The notes under the pieces were generated by a model, which worked only from the letters and a program-made list of their open reading frames with translations, searched no databases and was not told where the DNA came from. Source: Svornostia sp051306365 (lineage in GTDB: Bacteria; Actinomycetota; Thermoleophilia; Solirubrobacterales; Solirubrobacteraceae). Taken from it: a stretch of 40,743 bases of DNA. Shown here one piece after another: positions 25,144-32,765 of the stretch (positions are counted from its first letter, which is position 1; every line of letters begins with the position of its first letter). The stretch spans positions 1-40,743 of the forward strand of contig JBPPNC010000220.1 in assembly GCA_051306365.1 (NCBI GenBank), given 5' to 3'. The translations under genes were made by a program, and so were the position numbers.

Positions 25144-25563
25144 ATGCGCGTCATGCCAACTACTATGCCCACTGAAGCGCAGGTCGTCTACGAACGGATT
25201 GAAGAACTAACGGCCGGTGGTATGAGTAATGCCGATGCCATCCGTGCTGTTGCCAAGGAGCGCGGCAAGAAGGAGAACGCGGTCCGGGCGAATCAGCACC
25301 AGTACCGGCAGAAACTGGAGGGTGGCGCTGCTCCGAGCCCGCGTGGCCGTGGCCGGAGTGCCAGGAAGCCGGCGGCGCCGACAGCGAGCGATGCCATCGC
25401 TGACGCCCGTGCGGCGCTGGAGCGCGGACTGGCGGAGTTTGACCAACGTGTCGCCGAGGCCAAGCGGGAACTCGACAAGGCACAGCACAAGTACGACCGT
25501 GCGGTCGCCGAGGTGAAGGAGGAGAAGGCCGAGCTCGAGTCCAAGATCAAGGCGCTGGCGTAG
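25144..25563 (+). CDS. Small basic-linker coiled-coil protein with N-terminal helix-turn-helix-like part
   Basis: Up to 139 residues; ATGs at 25144, 25153 and 25165 are all in frame. The TAGTAT box at 25140-25145 seven bases before 25153 would suit a leaderless message from that codon. Residues 10-55 are helical with GMSNADAIRAVAKERGKKEN, the kind of sequence seen in small DNA-binding folds. A basic, proline/arginine-rich linker (SPRGRGRSARKPAAPT) follows. The last 60 residues form a charged coiled coil (FDQRVAEAKRELDKAQHKYD). I know no named family. Probably a nucleoid-type or regulatory protein of the island; two palindromes lie upstream. Confidence 0.65.
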   Translation: MRVMPTTMPTEAQVVYERIEELTAGGMSNADAIRAVAKERGKKENAVRANQHQYRQKLEGGAAPSPRGRGRSARKPAAPTASDAIADARAALERGLAEFDQRVAEAKRELDKAQHKYDRAVAEVKEEKAELESKIKALA

Positions 25564-25570
25564 CGGCGGG

Positions 25571-25633
25571 CTACCGCGTGACGGGCCCCAGTCGACGGTG
25601 GCCTCGAAGGTGGTGGAGGGTGCCACGGCTCAT
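25571..25633 (-). pseudogene. Start of a lost gene: perfect Shine-Dalgarno and 20 codons
   Basis: A perfect AGGAGG (25640-25645, minus strand) stands six bases before ATG 25633, followed by only 20 codons to a TAG. It lies downstream of the gene fragment ending at 25677 on the same strand. The arrangement looks like the next gene of a former operon, cut off shortly after its start. Confidence 0.35.
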
Positions 25634-25676
25634 GCGGTGCCTCCTGTCCTGTCCATGCTCTTGCCCAGGTGCAGGT

Positions 25677-25921
25677 TCATGCGACGGGGAGCACTGAGAA
25701 CTCCGTACACGTCGAAGTCTGGTCGCTGTAGAAGGCGACCCCATCCTTCGTCAGCGTCACGTTCGCGTCGACCATGGATGCCTGGTCGCCACCCGACAGC
25801 GTGTGAGTGAGGACTTGAGTGCCGTCCACGAAGACCGTCAGCGCATACGAGCCGCCATAGTAGGGCTTGGCGACCCACGTCTCGATGGTGTGGACGCCTG
25901 TGGATACGACCGCGGCGCCGG
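25677..25921 (-). pseudogene. C-terminal fragment of a beta-rich, possibly phage structural or secreted protein
   Basis: The minus strand reads about 80 codons without a start, ending in TGA at 25677-25679. Blocks include GVHTIETWVAKPYYGGSYAL, VFVDGTQVLTHTLSGGDQAS, VDANVTLTKDGVAFYS and CTEFSVLPVA. The alternating beta pattern suggests a phage tail or surface domain. Its 5' end stops exactly where the beheaded recombinase begins on the other strand, so both lost their N-terminal parts at one junction near 25921. Because there is no start codon it is easily missed by gene callers. Confidence 0.6.
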
Positions 25922-26791
25922 ATGGTGCGAGTGAGCTGTGGCCGACTGTTCTTCACGCGCGTGCGAGGCAACGGCGACTACTTCGTCTGCCGCGGACGCC
26001 AAGAGCGCACCTGCTCGCAGCCCAACCACCGCGTCGCTGCCGTCGAGACCGCCATCGAACGCTACTACGCCACCGTGACGCTCCCGAAGGAGACCCGGCA
26101 GGCGATCCGCGACGCTGTCATCGCCCACGTCAACTACCTGGCCAGAGCCGCCGAGATGGAGATCAAGGAGGCCAGGGCCACCGAGATCCGGCTCGCCCGA
26201 GAAGAGCGCAAGCTGCTGGCCGCCCACTACGCCGACCGCATCAGCGACGCCCTGTTCGCCTCAGAGACCGACCGCATCAGCCGCGATCGCGCCGCCGCAC
26301 AGAAGCTCGTCGAGACGCTCGAAGTTCCCTACCAGGAAGCTCTAAAGAACCTCGACACCGCGCTCGACCTGCGCGACAACGTTCAGGCCGCCTACCTGAT
26401 AGCCAGCGATCAGGAGCAGCGCCTGTTCAACCAGGCCATCTTCAAGCGCCTCGACATCGACAGTGAAGACATCACCGGCAGCGAGTGCGCCAAGCCATTC
26501 GATGATCTCCTCGACGGCGACTTCTTCGCCGCCCTCAGCGCTGCGACGCCGCGCTTCGGCGCGCCACCCACCAGACCCGGCCGTCAGCCCGCCCCAACCG
26601 GGACGGGCCGCCAACGCGCCTCCCAGGCGCCCGTCCTGGCCTGCGCCGGGGCAAGCCCGGGGCGCCCAGGAAAAGCAAGAACCCCCACGGCAGTTTCCTT
26701 CCGTGAGGGTTCTCGCCTCGAAACTATGGTGCCCCCGGAAGGAATCGAACCTTCAACCTTCGGATTAAGAGTCCGCTGCTCTGCCAATTGA
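25922..26791 (+). pseudogene. C-terminal remnant of a large serine recombinase (integrase)
   Basis: The readable part begins within a recombinase zinc-ribbon (SCGRLFFTRVRGNGDYFVCRG, then TCSQPNHRVAAVE). A long charged coiled-coil follows (EIKEARATEIRLAREERKLL; AAQKLVETLEVPYQEALKNL) and then a C-terminal helical part (FNQAIFKRLDI). The catalytic serine domain and the DNA-binding recombinase domain that should precede it are absent. The first zinc-ligand cysteine also appears lost. The frame has no stop before the tRNA-Lys gene and ends inside it at 26791, so the last 40 or so codons are read-through of the terminator and tRNA. Position at the 3' end of a tRNA gene fits a former integrase at one attachment site. 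It can no longer be active. Confidence 0.8.
26678..26713 (-). terminator. Rho-independent terminator of tRNA-Lys
   Basis: On the minus strand a 7-bp arm, one mismatch and a further 5 bp form a strong stem (outer arm AGAACCC, inner arm CACGG) around a 10-base loop, starting 14 bases after the tRNA 3' end. The T-rich TTGCTTTT follows. Orientation and distance fit the tRNA transcript. Confidence 0.8.
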
Positions 26792-26802
26792 GCTACAGGG
26801 GC
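26727..26802 (-). tRNA. tRNA-Lys (anticodon CTT), CCA encoded
   Basis: A 76-base cloverleaf on the minus strand. Acceptor GCCCCTG pairs with CGGGGGC (one T-G wobble). The D arm has GCTC/GAGC, the anticodon loop is C-T-CTT-A-A, the T arm is GAAGG/CCTTC with loop TTCGATT, and the discriminator A is followed by an encoded CCA. It reads the lysine codon AAG. The serine recombinase remnant runs into its 3' end, making this the probable integration site of the island. Confidence 0.95.
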
Positions 26803-26843
26803 GGGGTTCCGCCACGCGCGCGGGCGCGAACGGACGAAAGAGC

Positions 26844-27551
26844 TTAGCCGCTCGGGGCGGGTGCCGGCGTTGTGGCCGCCTGCTGCGCCTGGGCCTGCTG
26901 CGCCTGGGTCTTCACGTTGTCAAGCTGCTCGCGCAGGACCTTGCGGTCGTCCTCCTTGGCCAGCGCCACCGCCTCGTCGGCCGCGAGGTCGCCCTTCCGG
27001 TCCTGACCGGCGATGAACGCGAGCTGGGCGAGCTGGGCGTAGAGGTTCGACGACTCCGGCCGTTCGGCGATGTACAGCTCCATCGCGTCGACCGCCTTGT
27101 CGGGCTTGTTCAGCCCGGCGGTGCTGAAGACCTGCACCATCTGGATGGCGACACCCGTGTTGAGCTTCTCCGGGTCCGTGGCCAGGTACCTGTCCCACGC
27201 GGCCTCGGCGGCGCGCAGCTCCGCGAGACCCTTTGCCGTGAAGCGACCCTGCTCGCTGTTGAAATTCTCCCCGGCGCCCGCGATCTGGTAGTGGAGCTTG
27301 GCCGACTCGGCCAGCGCGGCAGCGTCCTGCGGGTTGGCCTGGAGCTTCTTCTCCTGGTCCTCGAGGCGCTGCTCGAGCTGCTCCGTGGCGTTGTTCTGCG
27401 TGCTGTCCTCGCGGAATGCGTCAAACAGGCCGCCGGAGACGTCGCCACCGATGCCGAACAGCACGAGACCGCCGCCGAGAAGAATGGCGAGGAAGAGGTA
27501 CACCACCTGTACGAGGCGCCGGCGACCACCGGCGCGCAGGTCAAAGAGCAT
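26844..27551 (-). CDS. Membrane-anchored TPR-like protein
   Basis: About 235 residues from ATG 27551, which overlaps the last bases of tatC (stop at 27541). MLFDLRAGGRRRLVQ is a short basic cytoplasmic tail, VVYLFLAILLGGGLVLFGIG a single transmembrane helix. A long exterior part follows with helical repeats (QDAAALAESAKLHYQIAG; AEAAWDRYLATDPEKLNTGV; AMELYIAERPESSNLYAQLA; LAADEAVALAKEDD), the spacing of tetratricopeptides. The C-terminus is a glutamine/alanine/proline tail. The coupling to tatC suggests a link to Tat export or envelope assembly, but no known Tat factor matches it. Confidence 0.78.
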   Translation of the reverse strand: MLFDLRAGGRRRLVQVVYLFLAILLGGGLVLFGIGGDVSGGLFDAFREDSTQNNATEQLEQRLEDQEKKLQANPQDAAALAESAKLHYQIAGAGENFNSEQGRFTAKGLAELRAAEAAWDRYLATDPEKLNTGVAIQMVQVFSTAGLNKPDKAVDAMELYIAERPESSNLYAQLAQLAFIAGQDRKGDLAADEAVALAKEDDRKVLREQLDNVKTQAQQAQAQQAATTPAPAPSG

Positions 27552-28599
27552 GGGACGGATCTCCGGATTCTGCGTCGTCGCCCTGCTCGAGATCGTCGTC
27601 GTCCGCATCGAGCGGCCGGATCCGGTTGAGCCAGGCTGCAAGGAGAATACTCAGCTCGAACAACACGACGAGCGGCGCCATCGACAAGAGCATGGTCACG
27701 GGGTCCGGCGTGGGGGTCGCGACGGCCGCCAGGACGGCGACGCCGAGGAGCACATATCCGCGGTTCTTCCGCAATTGCTGGGGAGTCATGATCCCCAGCC
27801 GCGTGATGGCGAGCACCACGAGCGGGATCTGGAACATGAGACCGATCGCCGCCATGAACATGACGCTGAAGCGGTAGTAGTCCTTGGCCTGCAGCAGGAT
27901 GTCGAAGTTGTCGTCGTTGAAGTTCTGCAGGAACTCGACGGCGCGCGTCAGGACGACGAAGTAGGCGAACAGGACGCCGGAGATGAAGAGGACGGGCCCG
28001 AGGAACATGAGCGGGACGGCCAGTGTGCGTTCCCGGGGCGTGAACGCCGGGAGCAGGAACGCGAACAGCTGGTAGAGCACGATCGGGAGCGCGAGGAGCA
28101 AGCCGGCGTAGAACGCGACCGAGATCGTGGCGGTGAACGGCTCGGCGACCCCGAGGGTCACGGGCTTGCGCGCGAGGTTCGTGGGCGTGGCTCGCGCGGC
28201 CTGCGTCGTCTGCTTCTGCGCTTCGATCAGCTCGCGTGACAGGGCACGGAGCTCGCGGCGCTCGGTGACGGAGAGATCGTCGCTTGCGGCGGATGCGGCC
28301 GTCGCGGCCGCGGCGCTGCCAAGCGCCGGCGCGAGACTGCGCAGCTGCTGACCGAGCTCGCGCTGAAACCGCGCCGTCTGCTCGAGCGGGTCGGCGGTCT
28401 TCCCGCTGCCGTCGAGGCGCTGGGTCGTCTCGATCGGCTCGTTGACGATCTCGAGGACGAGGTCGCTCTGCCAGAAGCAGAGGGCGAACGTGATGCCCAC
28501 CGCGATGACGCAGATGATGAGACGGTGGCGAAGCTCGTCGAGGTGATCGACGAGGCTGAGCTGGTCCTCATGGGAGATCGGCCGCAGCGTTGTGGCCAT
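27541..28599 (-). CDS. tatC: Sec-independent translocase subunit TatC with an enlarged first external loop
   Basis: 352 residues, about 100 more than the family norm. TatC blocks are clear: LVDHLDELRHRLIICVIAVG opening TM1, EPFTATISVAFYAGLLLALP, AFLLPAFTPRERTLAVPL, YYRFSVMFMAAIGLMFQIPL and ATPTPDPVTMLLSMAPLVVL. The extra length is in the first external loop, about residues 43-155, instead of the usual 30 or so. The insert is alanine/serine/glutamine-rich and helical (LEQTARFQRELGQQLRSLAP; VTERRELRALSRELIEAQKQ). TatC recognises twin-arginine signals; the Rieske protein at 32766-33443 is a likely client. Transcribed after tatA with a 24-base gap. Confidence 0.95.
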   Translation of the reverse strand: MATTLRPISHEDQLSLVDHLDELRHRLIICVIAVGITFALCFWQSDLVLEIVNEPIETTQRLDGSGKTADPLEQTARFQRELGQQLRSLAPALGSAAAATAASAASDDLSVTERRELRALSRELIEAQKQTTQAARATPTNLARKPVTLGVAEPFTATISVAFYAGLLLALPIVLYQLFAFLLPAFTPRERTLAVPLMFLGPVLFISGVLFAYFVVLTRAVEFLQNFNDDNFDILLQAKDYYRFSVMFMAAIGLMFQIPLVVLAITRLGIMTPQQLRKNRGYVLLGVAVLAAVATPTPDPVTMLLSMAPLVVLFELSILLAAWLNRIRPLDADDDDLEQGDDAESGDPSHAL

Positions 28600-28623
28600 G
28601 GGCGCTGGGAACGACGAGTCCGG

Positions 28624-28869
28624 CTACTGGCCGGACTGCGTGGGCGCCTTGTCCTCTGCGCGCACCACGGGCTCATCCGCCTGGGAGGAGGTCAGCCGCG
28701 GGCGGTCATCGTCGTCATCGTCACTGCCGTGCTTGCCCGTGATCGAGTCCTTGAACTCGCGCATGCCGGAGCCGAGCTGGCGGCCGAGCGTGGGCAGGCG
28801 CTTCGGGCCGAAGATGATCAGCACGATGACAAAGACGATGGCGAGTTCGAGGGGGCCGATGGAAGGCAT
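28624..28869 (-). CDS. tatA: Sec-independent translocase subunit TatA
   Basis: 81 residues from ATG 28869. IGPLELAIVFVIVLIIFGPK is the transmembrane helix and FGPKRLP the hinge of TatA/TatB proteins, followed by the amphipathic helix LPTLGRQLGSGMREFKDSI. The tail is acidic (a run of aspartates) and unstructured. No TatB-like second gene is seen, so this is likely a minimal TatA-TatC system. First gene of tatA-tatC-TPR. The 151-base gap 28870-29020 to the divergent zinc-ribbon gene should contain both promoters; I see no clear boxes in it. Confidence 0.93.
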   Translation of the reverse strand: MPSIGPLELAIVFVIVLIIFGPKRLPTLGRQLGSGMREFKDSITGKHGSDDDDDDRPRLTSSQADEPVVRAEDKAPTQSGQ

Positions 28870-29020
28870 GGCGGTGACCTGGTCGCGGGGTGTGTTCGAA
28901 GCGTACTGACAGCAGGCCGCCATCGGTTCAACAGGCCGCCGTCCACCGTGCGCGTGGACACCTGATGAAGGGCCTCAAGCTCGCACGTCGGTCGACCGAT
29001 GAAGCGGAAGGGTCAAGGTA

Positions 29021-29449
29021 ATGAGCAAGCGTCCTGAACACAGCCACTACGTCCGCAGGGTCGTCCTTCCTTCCGGCAAGACGATCGAGGTCGTCTACTT
29101 CGACGACACCCCCGCCGGCACGCAGGCGCACACGCCCGCCCCCGCCGAGCGGGAGCGGACAGACCTTCACATCTGCGGCAGCTGCGGCTCCGACCTCGTG
29201 TATCCCGTCGAGTGGGACGAGGCCGGCGCGACGCACTGGGAGGTCAGCCTTCGCTGCCCCAACTGCGAGTGGAGCGGCACCGGGATCTTCGAGCAGGACA
29301 TCGTCGACCGGTTCGACGAGGAGCTCGACCGCGGCACCGAGTCGCTGGTCCGCGATCTGCGTCGCCTGATCCACGCGAACATGGAAGAGGACATCGAGCG
29401 GTTCGTCCTCGCGCTGCATAACGGGCACATCGTGCCCGAAGACTTCTAG
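29021..29449 (+). CDS. Zinc-ribbon protein, conserved hypothetical
   Basis: 142 residues from ATG 29021 with AAGG a few bases upstream. After a short N-terminal beta part (VRRVVLPSGKTIEVVYFDD) come two CxxC knuckles, CGSC near residue 52 and CPNC near 79, forming a zinc ribbon. The C-terminal half is acidic and helical (DIVDRFDEELDRGTESLVRD; NMEEDIERFVLALHNGHI). Similar stand-alone proteins occur in actinobacteria without known role. The ribbon may bind nucleic acid or a protein partner. Monocistronic, convergent with the quinone operon. Confidence 0.8.
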   Translation: MSKRPEHSHYVRRVVLPSGKTIEVVYFDDTPAGTQAHTPAPAERERTDLHICGSCGSDLVYPVEWDEAGATHWEVSLRCPNCEWSGTGIFEQDIVDRFDEELDRGTESLVRDLRRLIHANMEEDIERFVLALHNGHIVPEDF

Positions 29450-29462
29450 CCTCCGCTTCCAA

Positions 29463-29492
29463 TGACGGCAAGGCCCCGGGCTGCAGCCGTCA
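29463..29492. terminator. Bidirectional hairpin between convergent genes
   Basis: TGACGGC and GCCGTCA are perfect 7-bp arms, with a second inner stem GCCC/GGGC between them. The structure fills the 40-base gap between the zinc-ribbon stop and the polyprenyl synthase stop and overlaps the latter. No U-run. Confidence 0.5.
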
Positions 29493-30497
29493 CGCGTACC
29501 GGTCCACCACAGAGTCTGCGACGAGCTCCAGGACTCGTCGCTGGGTCACATCCGGCAGCGACTCCTTCGCCTCCGCGACGATCGTGAGCGCCCGCGCCCG
29601 GGACTCGTCCAGCGCACCTGTCGCCGCAATGCGCGCGCAGATCTCCGCGGCCGCGTCGGTCGTCGTGATGGCGCGCAGGTCCTCCGCAGCCAGGGACGCG
29701 TCGCGCTCGCGCGCGAGGATCAGCGGGAGCGTGACCGTCCCGTCGAGCAGGTCCGTGCCCATCGGCTTGCCGGTGCGCTCGGGCGGCCCCGCGACGTCGA
29801 GGACGTCGTCGAGTAGCTGGAACGCCAGGCCGATGCGGCGGCCGAACGCGGCGAGCTGCTCGCGCACGGCGGCGCCGGCACCGCCGTGCAGGGCGCCGAG
29901 CGCGCAGGCGCTCTCGAACAGCGTGGCGGTCTTCAGCTCGCACCGATGCAGGTAGCGCGCGAGCGGCACCTCGGCGTTCCAGGCGTCGGAGCGCTGCAGC
30001 AGCTCCCCCTCGGCCAGCGCGCTGCTCGCGCGGGAGAGCAGGCGGACGCCCTCCAGTGAGCCGGTGGCCGTGAGCTCGGCGAACGCGCGGGCGAACAGCA
30101 GGTCGCCGACGGCCGTCGCCATCGCGCGGCCGTGTGTGGCCCACACCGTCGGGTGGCCGCGGCGCACCGGGGAGGCATCCAGCACGTCGTCGTGCACGAG
30201 CGTCGCGCTGTGCACGAGCTCCACGGCCGCCGCCGCGCGCACGACGTCGAGGTGCCGCGCGTCGTCGCCGTCGCCCGCGGGGCCGACGCCGGCCGCGAGC
30301 AGCACGAGCAGGGGTCGCAGGCGCTTGCCGCCCGCCGCGATCGTCGCGCCGGCGGGCTCCCCGACCACGGGACCGTGACCTGCGGCGGCCTCCCGCAGGA
30401 GGACTTCGACGCGGCCCAGCAGCTCCGGGACCCGAGGCCCTGCAGCGTCGACGAGTGACGCCACCTGCGCCGCAGGATCGACCGGGGTCTGCGTCAC
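29490..30497 (-). CDS. Polyprenyl diphosphate synthase (menaquinone side chain)
   Basis: About 335 residues from the GTG at 30497, overlapping the menG stop as GTGA; the in-frame extension upstream is a shadow of menG. GGKRLRPLL at 56-64 and two aspartate-rich motifs, DDVLD at 103-107 and DDVLD at 230-234, define a trans-isoprenyl diphosphate synthase, with RRGHPTVWA and GKPMGTDLLDG also typical. It condenses isopentenyl diphosphate units into an all-trans chain. Position directly after menG suggests the menaquinone tail. Chain length cannot be read reliably by eye. Confidence 0.9.
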   Translation of the reverse strand: MTQTPVDPAAQVASLVDAAGPRVPELLGRVEVLLREAAAGHGPVVGEPAGATIAAGGKRLRPLLVLLAAGVGPAGDGDDARHLDVVRAAAAVELVHSATLVHDDVLDASPVRRGHPTVWATHGRAMATAVGDLLFARAFAELTATGSLEGVRLLSRASSALAEGELLQRSDAWNAEVPLARYLHRCELKTATLFESACALGALHGGAGAAVREQLAAFGRRIGLAFQLLDDVLDVAGPPERTGKPMGTDLLDGTVTLPLILARERDASLAAEDLRAITTTDAAAEICARIAATGALDESRARALTIVAEAKESLPDVTQRRVLELVADSVVDRYA

Positions 30498-31192
30498 GCG
30501 CGGGTTCCCACGTGGAGCGCGATGATCCCGCCCGCCGTGAGGATCCAGCGAATGTCCTGCAGGCCCGCGCGCTCCATGGCGGCGCCCAGGCCCTCCGGGC
30601 CCGGGAAGCGCTTGACCGAATTCGGCAGGTAGTCGTACGCGTCCGGGTCGCCCGCGACCTTGCCGATCACCGGGACGATGCGGTCGAACCAGACCGAGAA
30701 GAACGTGGAGAGCGGCGGCTTCTGCGGCGTCGTGATCTCCAGGATCACCACGCGGCCGCCAGGCTTGACGACTCGGGCCATCTCCGAGACGCCCTGTTCG
30801 AGATCGGAGAAGTTGCGCGCGCCGAACCCGACGGTCGCCGCGTTGAACGTAGCGGTCGCGTACGGGAGGTCCAGTGCGTTGCCCCACTCGAACGCCAAGC
30901 CGGGGGCCTTGCCTCGGGCGCGGCTGAGCATCTCGTCGCTGAAGTCCGACCCGATGACCTCGCCGGTCGGGCCGACTCGGCCGGAGAGCTCGACGGCGAG
31001 ATCGCCGGTGCCCGTCGCCACATCGAGGACACGGTCGCCGGTGCCGACGTTCGCGAGGTCCGCCGCCCGGGCGCGCCAGCGATGGTGCAGCCCGGCGGTC
31101 ATCACCGTGTTGATGAGGTCGTAGACCCCGGCGATGCGGTCGAACATCGCCCGGACCTGCGGCTCCGGCAGGGTGCCGGGCGATGTGGCCAT
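30494..31192 (-). CDS. menG: Demethylmenaquinone methyltransferase
   Basis: 232 residues. MFDRIAGVYDLINTVMTAGL and HHRWRARAADL form the UbiE/MenG N-terminal signature. VLDVATGTGDLAVEL is AdoMet motif I, NALDLPYATATFNAATVGFG the substrate region, GARNFSDLEQGVSEMARVVK and YDYLPNSVKRFPGPEGLGAA the family C-terminal signatures. It performs the last step of menaquinone synthesis, C-methylation of the naphthoquinone ring. It lies four bases after qcrC, whose complex uses menaquinol, and is coupled to the polyprenyl synthase. No ubiquinone genes are seen, supporting the menG name. Confidence 0.93.
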   Translation of the reverse strand: MATSPGTLPEPQVRAMFDRIAGVYDLINTVMTAGLHHRWRARAADLANVGTGDRVLDVATGTGDLAVELSGRVGPTGEVIGSDFSDEMLSRARGKAPGLAFEWGNALDLPYATATFNAATVGFGARNFSDLEQGVSEMARVVKPGGRVVILEITTPQKPPLSTFFSVWFDRIVPVIGKVAGDPDAYDYLPNSVKRFPGPEGLGAAMERAGLQDIRWILTAGGIIALHVGTRA

Positions 31193-31196
31193 GCGG

Positions 31197-31955
31197 CTAC
31201 TCCTCTTCTTCGCCCTTGAGCTGCGAGAGGAACGCCACGAGGTTGTTGAAGCGCTCGGGGTCCTGCTCCTGCAGCTGGGCGTACGACGGCATCGGGGCCG
31301 TCGGGTTGATCAGCGTCCGGGCGATCGCGTCACGCGGCAGGCGCGAGGCGATGTCGTCCAGCTGCGGACCCGGGCCGTCATTGCCGTTCTCGCCGATCTT
31401 GTGACACGCCAGGCAGCCCGACTGCGCGAGCACCTGCTTTCCCGCCTCGAACTGCTCGACCATCTCGGGGCCCTGGGCCCGCACGCTGGCGGACGCCTCG
31501 AGCTCGACCTCGTTCGGCGAACCGGCCGCCGCGCCGAGGTAGGTCAGGTAACCCATCGCGACGATCGTGAAGATGCCCGCGGTCGTCGCGATCGGACGCC
31601 GCTCGGGCCGGCGCTCCGGCCCCCGGTCGTAGAACGGGAGCAGGAACAGCAGGATCATGCAGATCGTCGGGATACCGATCGTCGCCAGCGGGACCAGCTC
31701 CGGCGGCTTGATGATGCGCAGCAGCTCGAAGAGGAAGAAGAAGTACCACTCCGGGCGCGGCACGTACGTCGTCGTCGTGCCGTCGGCCTTCGGGCCGAGC
31801 TCGGCGCCCAGGACGAGCGACATGAGCACGATCGAGCCGACGACCACGATGGCCATCGCGCCGTCCTTCGCGACCGCGTACGGCCAGAACGGCTTGCCCT
31901 GGTTCTTCAGGAGGGAGTACTCCCGGAGGTACTCCTCCTTCTGCCGATGGTTCAT
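31197..31955 (-). CDS. qcrC: Menaquinol-cytochrome c reductase subunit: cytochrome b C-terminal part fused to cytochrome c (QcrC)
   Basis: 252 residues. The first part, with PRPEWYFFFLFELLRIIKPP and helices such as VGSIVLMSLVLGAELG and IGIPTICMILLFLLPF, corresponds to the C-terminal half of cytochrome b (subunit IV). After a linker and another helix comes a c-type cytochrome with heme motif CLACH at 181-185 and a likely axial methionine in NPTAPMPSY. The same fusion is known from Bacillus QcrC. It is the third gene of qcrA-qcrB-qcrC; spacing to qcrB is four bases. The heme c domain would face the outside and pass electrons to a terminal oxidase. Confidence 0.93.
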   Translation of the reverse strand: MNHRQKEEYLREYSLLKNQGKPFWPYAVAKDGAMAIVVVGSIVLMSLVLGAELGPKADGTTTTYVPRPEWYFFFLFELLRIIKPPELVPLATIGIPTICMILLFLLPFYDRGPERRPERRPIATTAGIFTIVAMGYLTYLGAAAGSPNEVELEASASVRAQGPEMVEQFEAGKQVLAQSGCLACHKIGENGNDGPGPQLDDIASRLPRDAIARTLINPTAPMPSYAQLQEQDPERFNNLVAFLSQLKGEEEE

Positions 31956-31959
31956 CCCG

Positions 31960-32760
31960 TTACTCCTTCTCGGTCCGGAGGTCCGGGTCCGTCTCGGCCT
32001 TCATCCACGGGGGTGCCGTGGTGCCGTGCTTGGTCACGAGGTAGAGGTGGGCCCCGATGAGCGCGGCGATCGCGCCGGGGATCATCATCATGTGAATCGC
32101 GTAGAACCGCGACAACGTCACCGCCGTGAAGTCCGGACCGCCGCGCAGGAAGTCCGACAGGTACGGGCCGACGAGCGGACCGCCGCCGTTGATGTTCACG
32201 CCGACGACCGTCGCCCAGTACGACCGCTGGTCGAACGGGAGCAGGTAGCCGGTGAACGACATCGCCATCGTGAGGATCAGCAGCGCGACGCCGATGACCC
32301 AGTTCAGCTCCCTCGGGTACTTGTATGCGCCGAAGAAGAACGTTCTCGCCATGTGCAGGAAGATCAGGATGACCATCACGGACGAGCCCCACTTGTGCAT
32401 GCCGCGCACGAACTCGCCGAGGAAGGCCTCGTTGGAGATGTAGCGGACCGACTCGTACGCGTTGATCGCGTTGGGGTCGTAGTACATCGCCAGGAAGACA
32501 CCGGTGATCGCCTGGTTGAGGAAGGCGAACATCGTGGCCGAGCCCAGCGTGTAGAACCAGTTGGTCCCCTTGGGGACCTTCCGGAACATGAGCCAGCGGC
32601 CGAAGCCGGAGGCCCCCATGCGCTCGTCGACCCAGCCGATGGCGCCGATGCCGGCTTCCTTCGCGTGGTCGACTGCGGTGTGCTGGTGCTCGTCCGGGCG
32701 CCGGGGCTTGGGCTTCAGTGCCGGCGGGACGGGGGCTGCGGGGAGCTTGAGCTTGGGCAT
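31960..32760 (-). CDS. qcrB: Menaquinol-cytochrome c reductase cytochrome b6-like subunit (QcrB)
   Basis: 266 residues, the length of the split b6-type subunit. FAFLNQAITGVFLAMYYDP, GSSVMVILIFLHMARTFFFG with the first heme histidines, SFTGYLLPFDQRSYWATVVG and SRFYAIHMMMIPGAIAALIG with the second histidine set are all family blocks. An N-terminal proline/lysine-rich extension of about 25 residues precedes an amphipathic surface helix. With the QcrC b-part it forms the complete cytochrome b core of the complex. Confidence 0.95.
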   Translation of the reverse strand: MPKLKLPAAPVPPALKPKPRRPDEHQHTAVDHAKEAGIGAIGWVDERMGASGFGRWLMFRKVPKGTNWFYTLGSATMFAFLNQAITGVFLAMYYDPNAINAYESVRYISNEAFLGEFVRGMHKWGSSVMVILIFLHMARTFFFGAYKYPRELNWVIGVALLILTMAMSFTGYLLPFDQRSYWATVVGVNINGGGPLVGPYLSDFLRGGPDFTAVTLSRFYAIHMMMIPGAIAALIGAHLYLVTKHGTTAPPWMKAETDPDLRTEKE

Positions 32761-32765
32761 GAGAT

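Noticed and set aside
25630..25971. Minus-strand frame of 113 codons starting at 25971
   Set aside because: Arg/His-rich and off by one from the frame that gives sensible beta-rich sequence ending at 25677; it also begins inside the recombinase remnant.
26700..26791. Protein tail encoded over the tRNA (PPEGIEPSTFGLRVRCSAN)
   Set aside because: Translation of the tRNA-Lys gene itself; not evidence for a protein domain.
27298..28239. Plus-strand frame antisense to tatC and the TPR gene
   Set aside because: Low-complexity Glu/Arg/His-rich shadow; tatC is unmistakable on the other strand.
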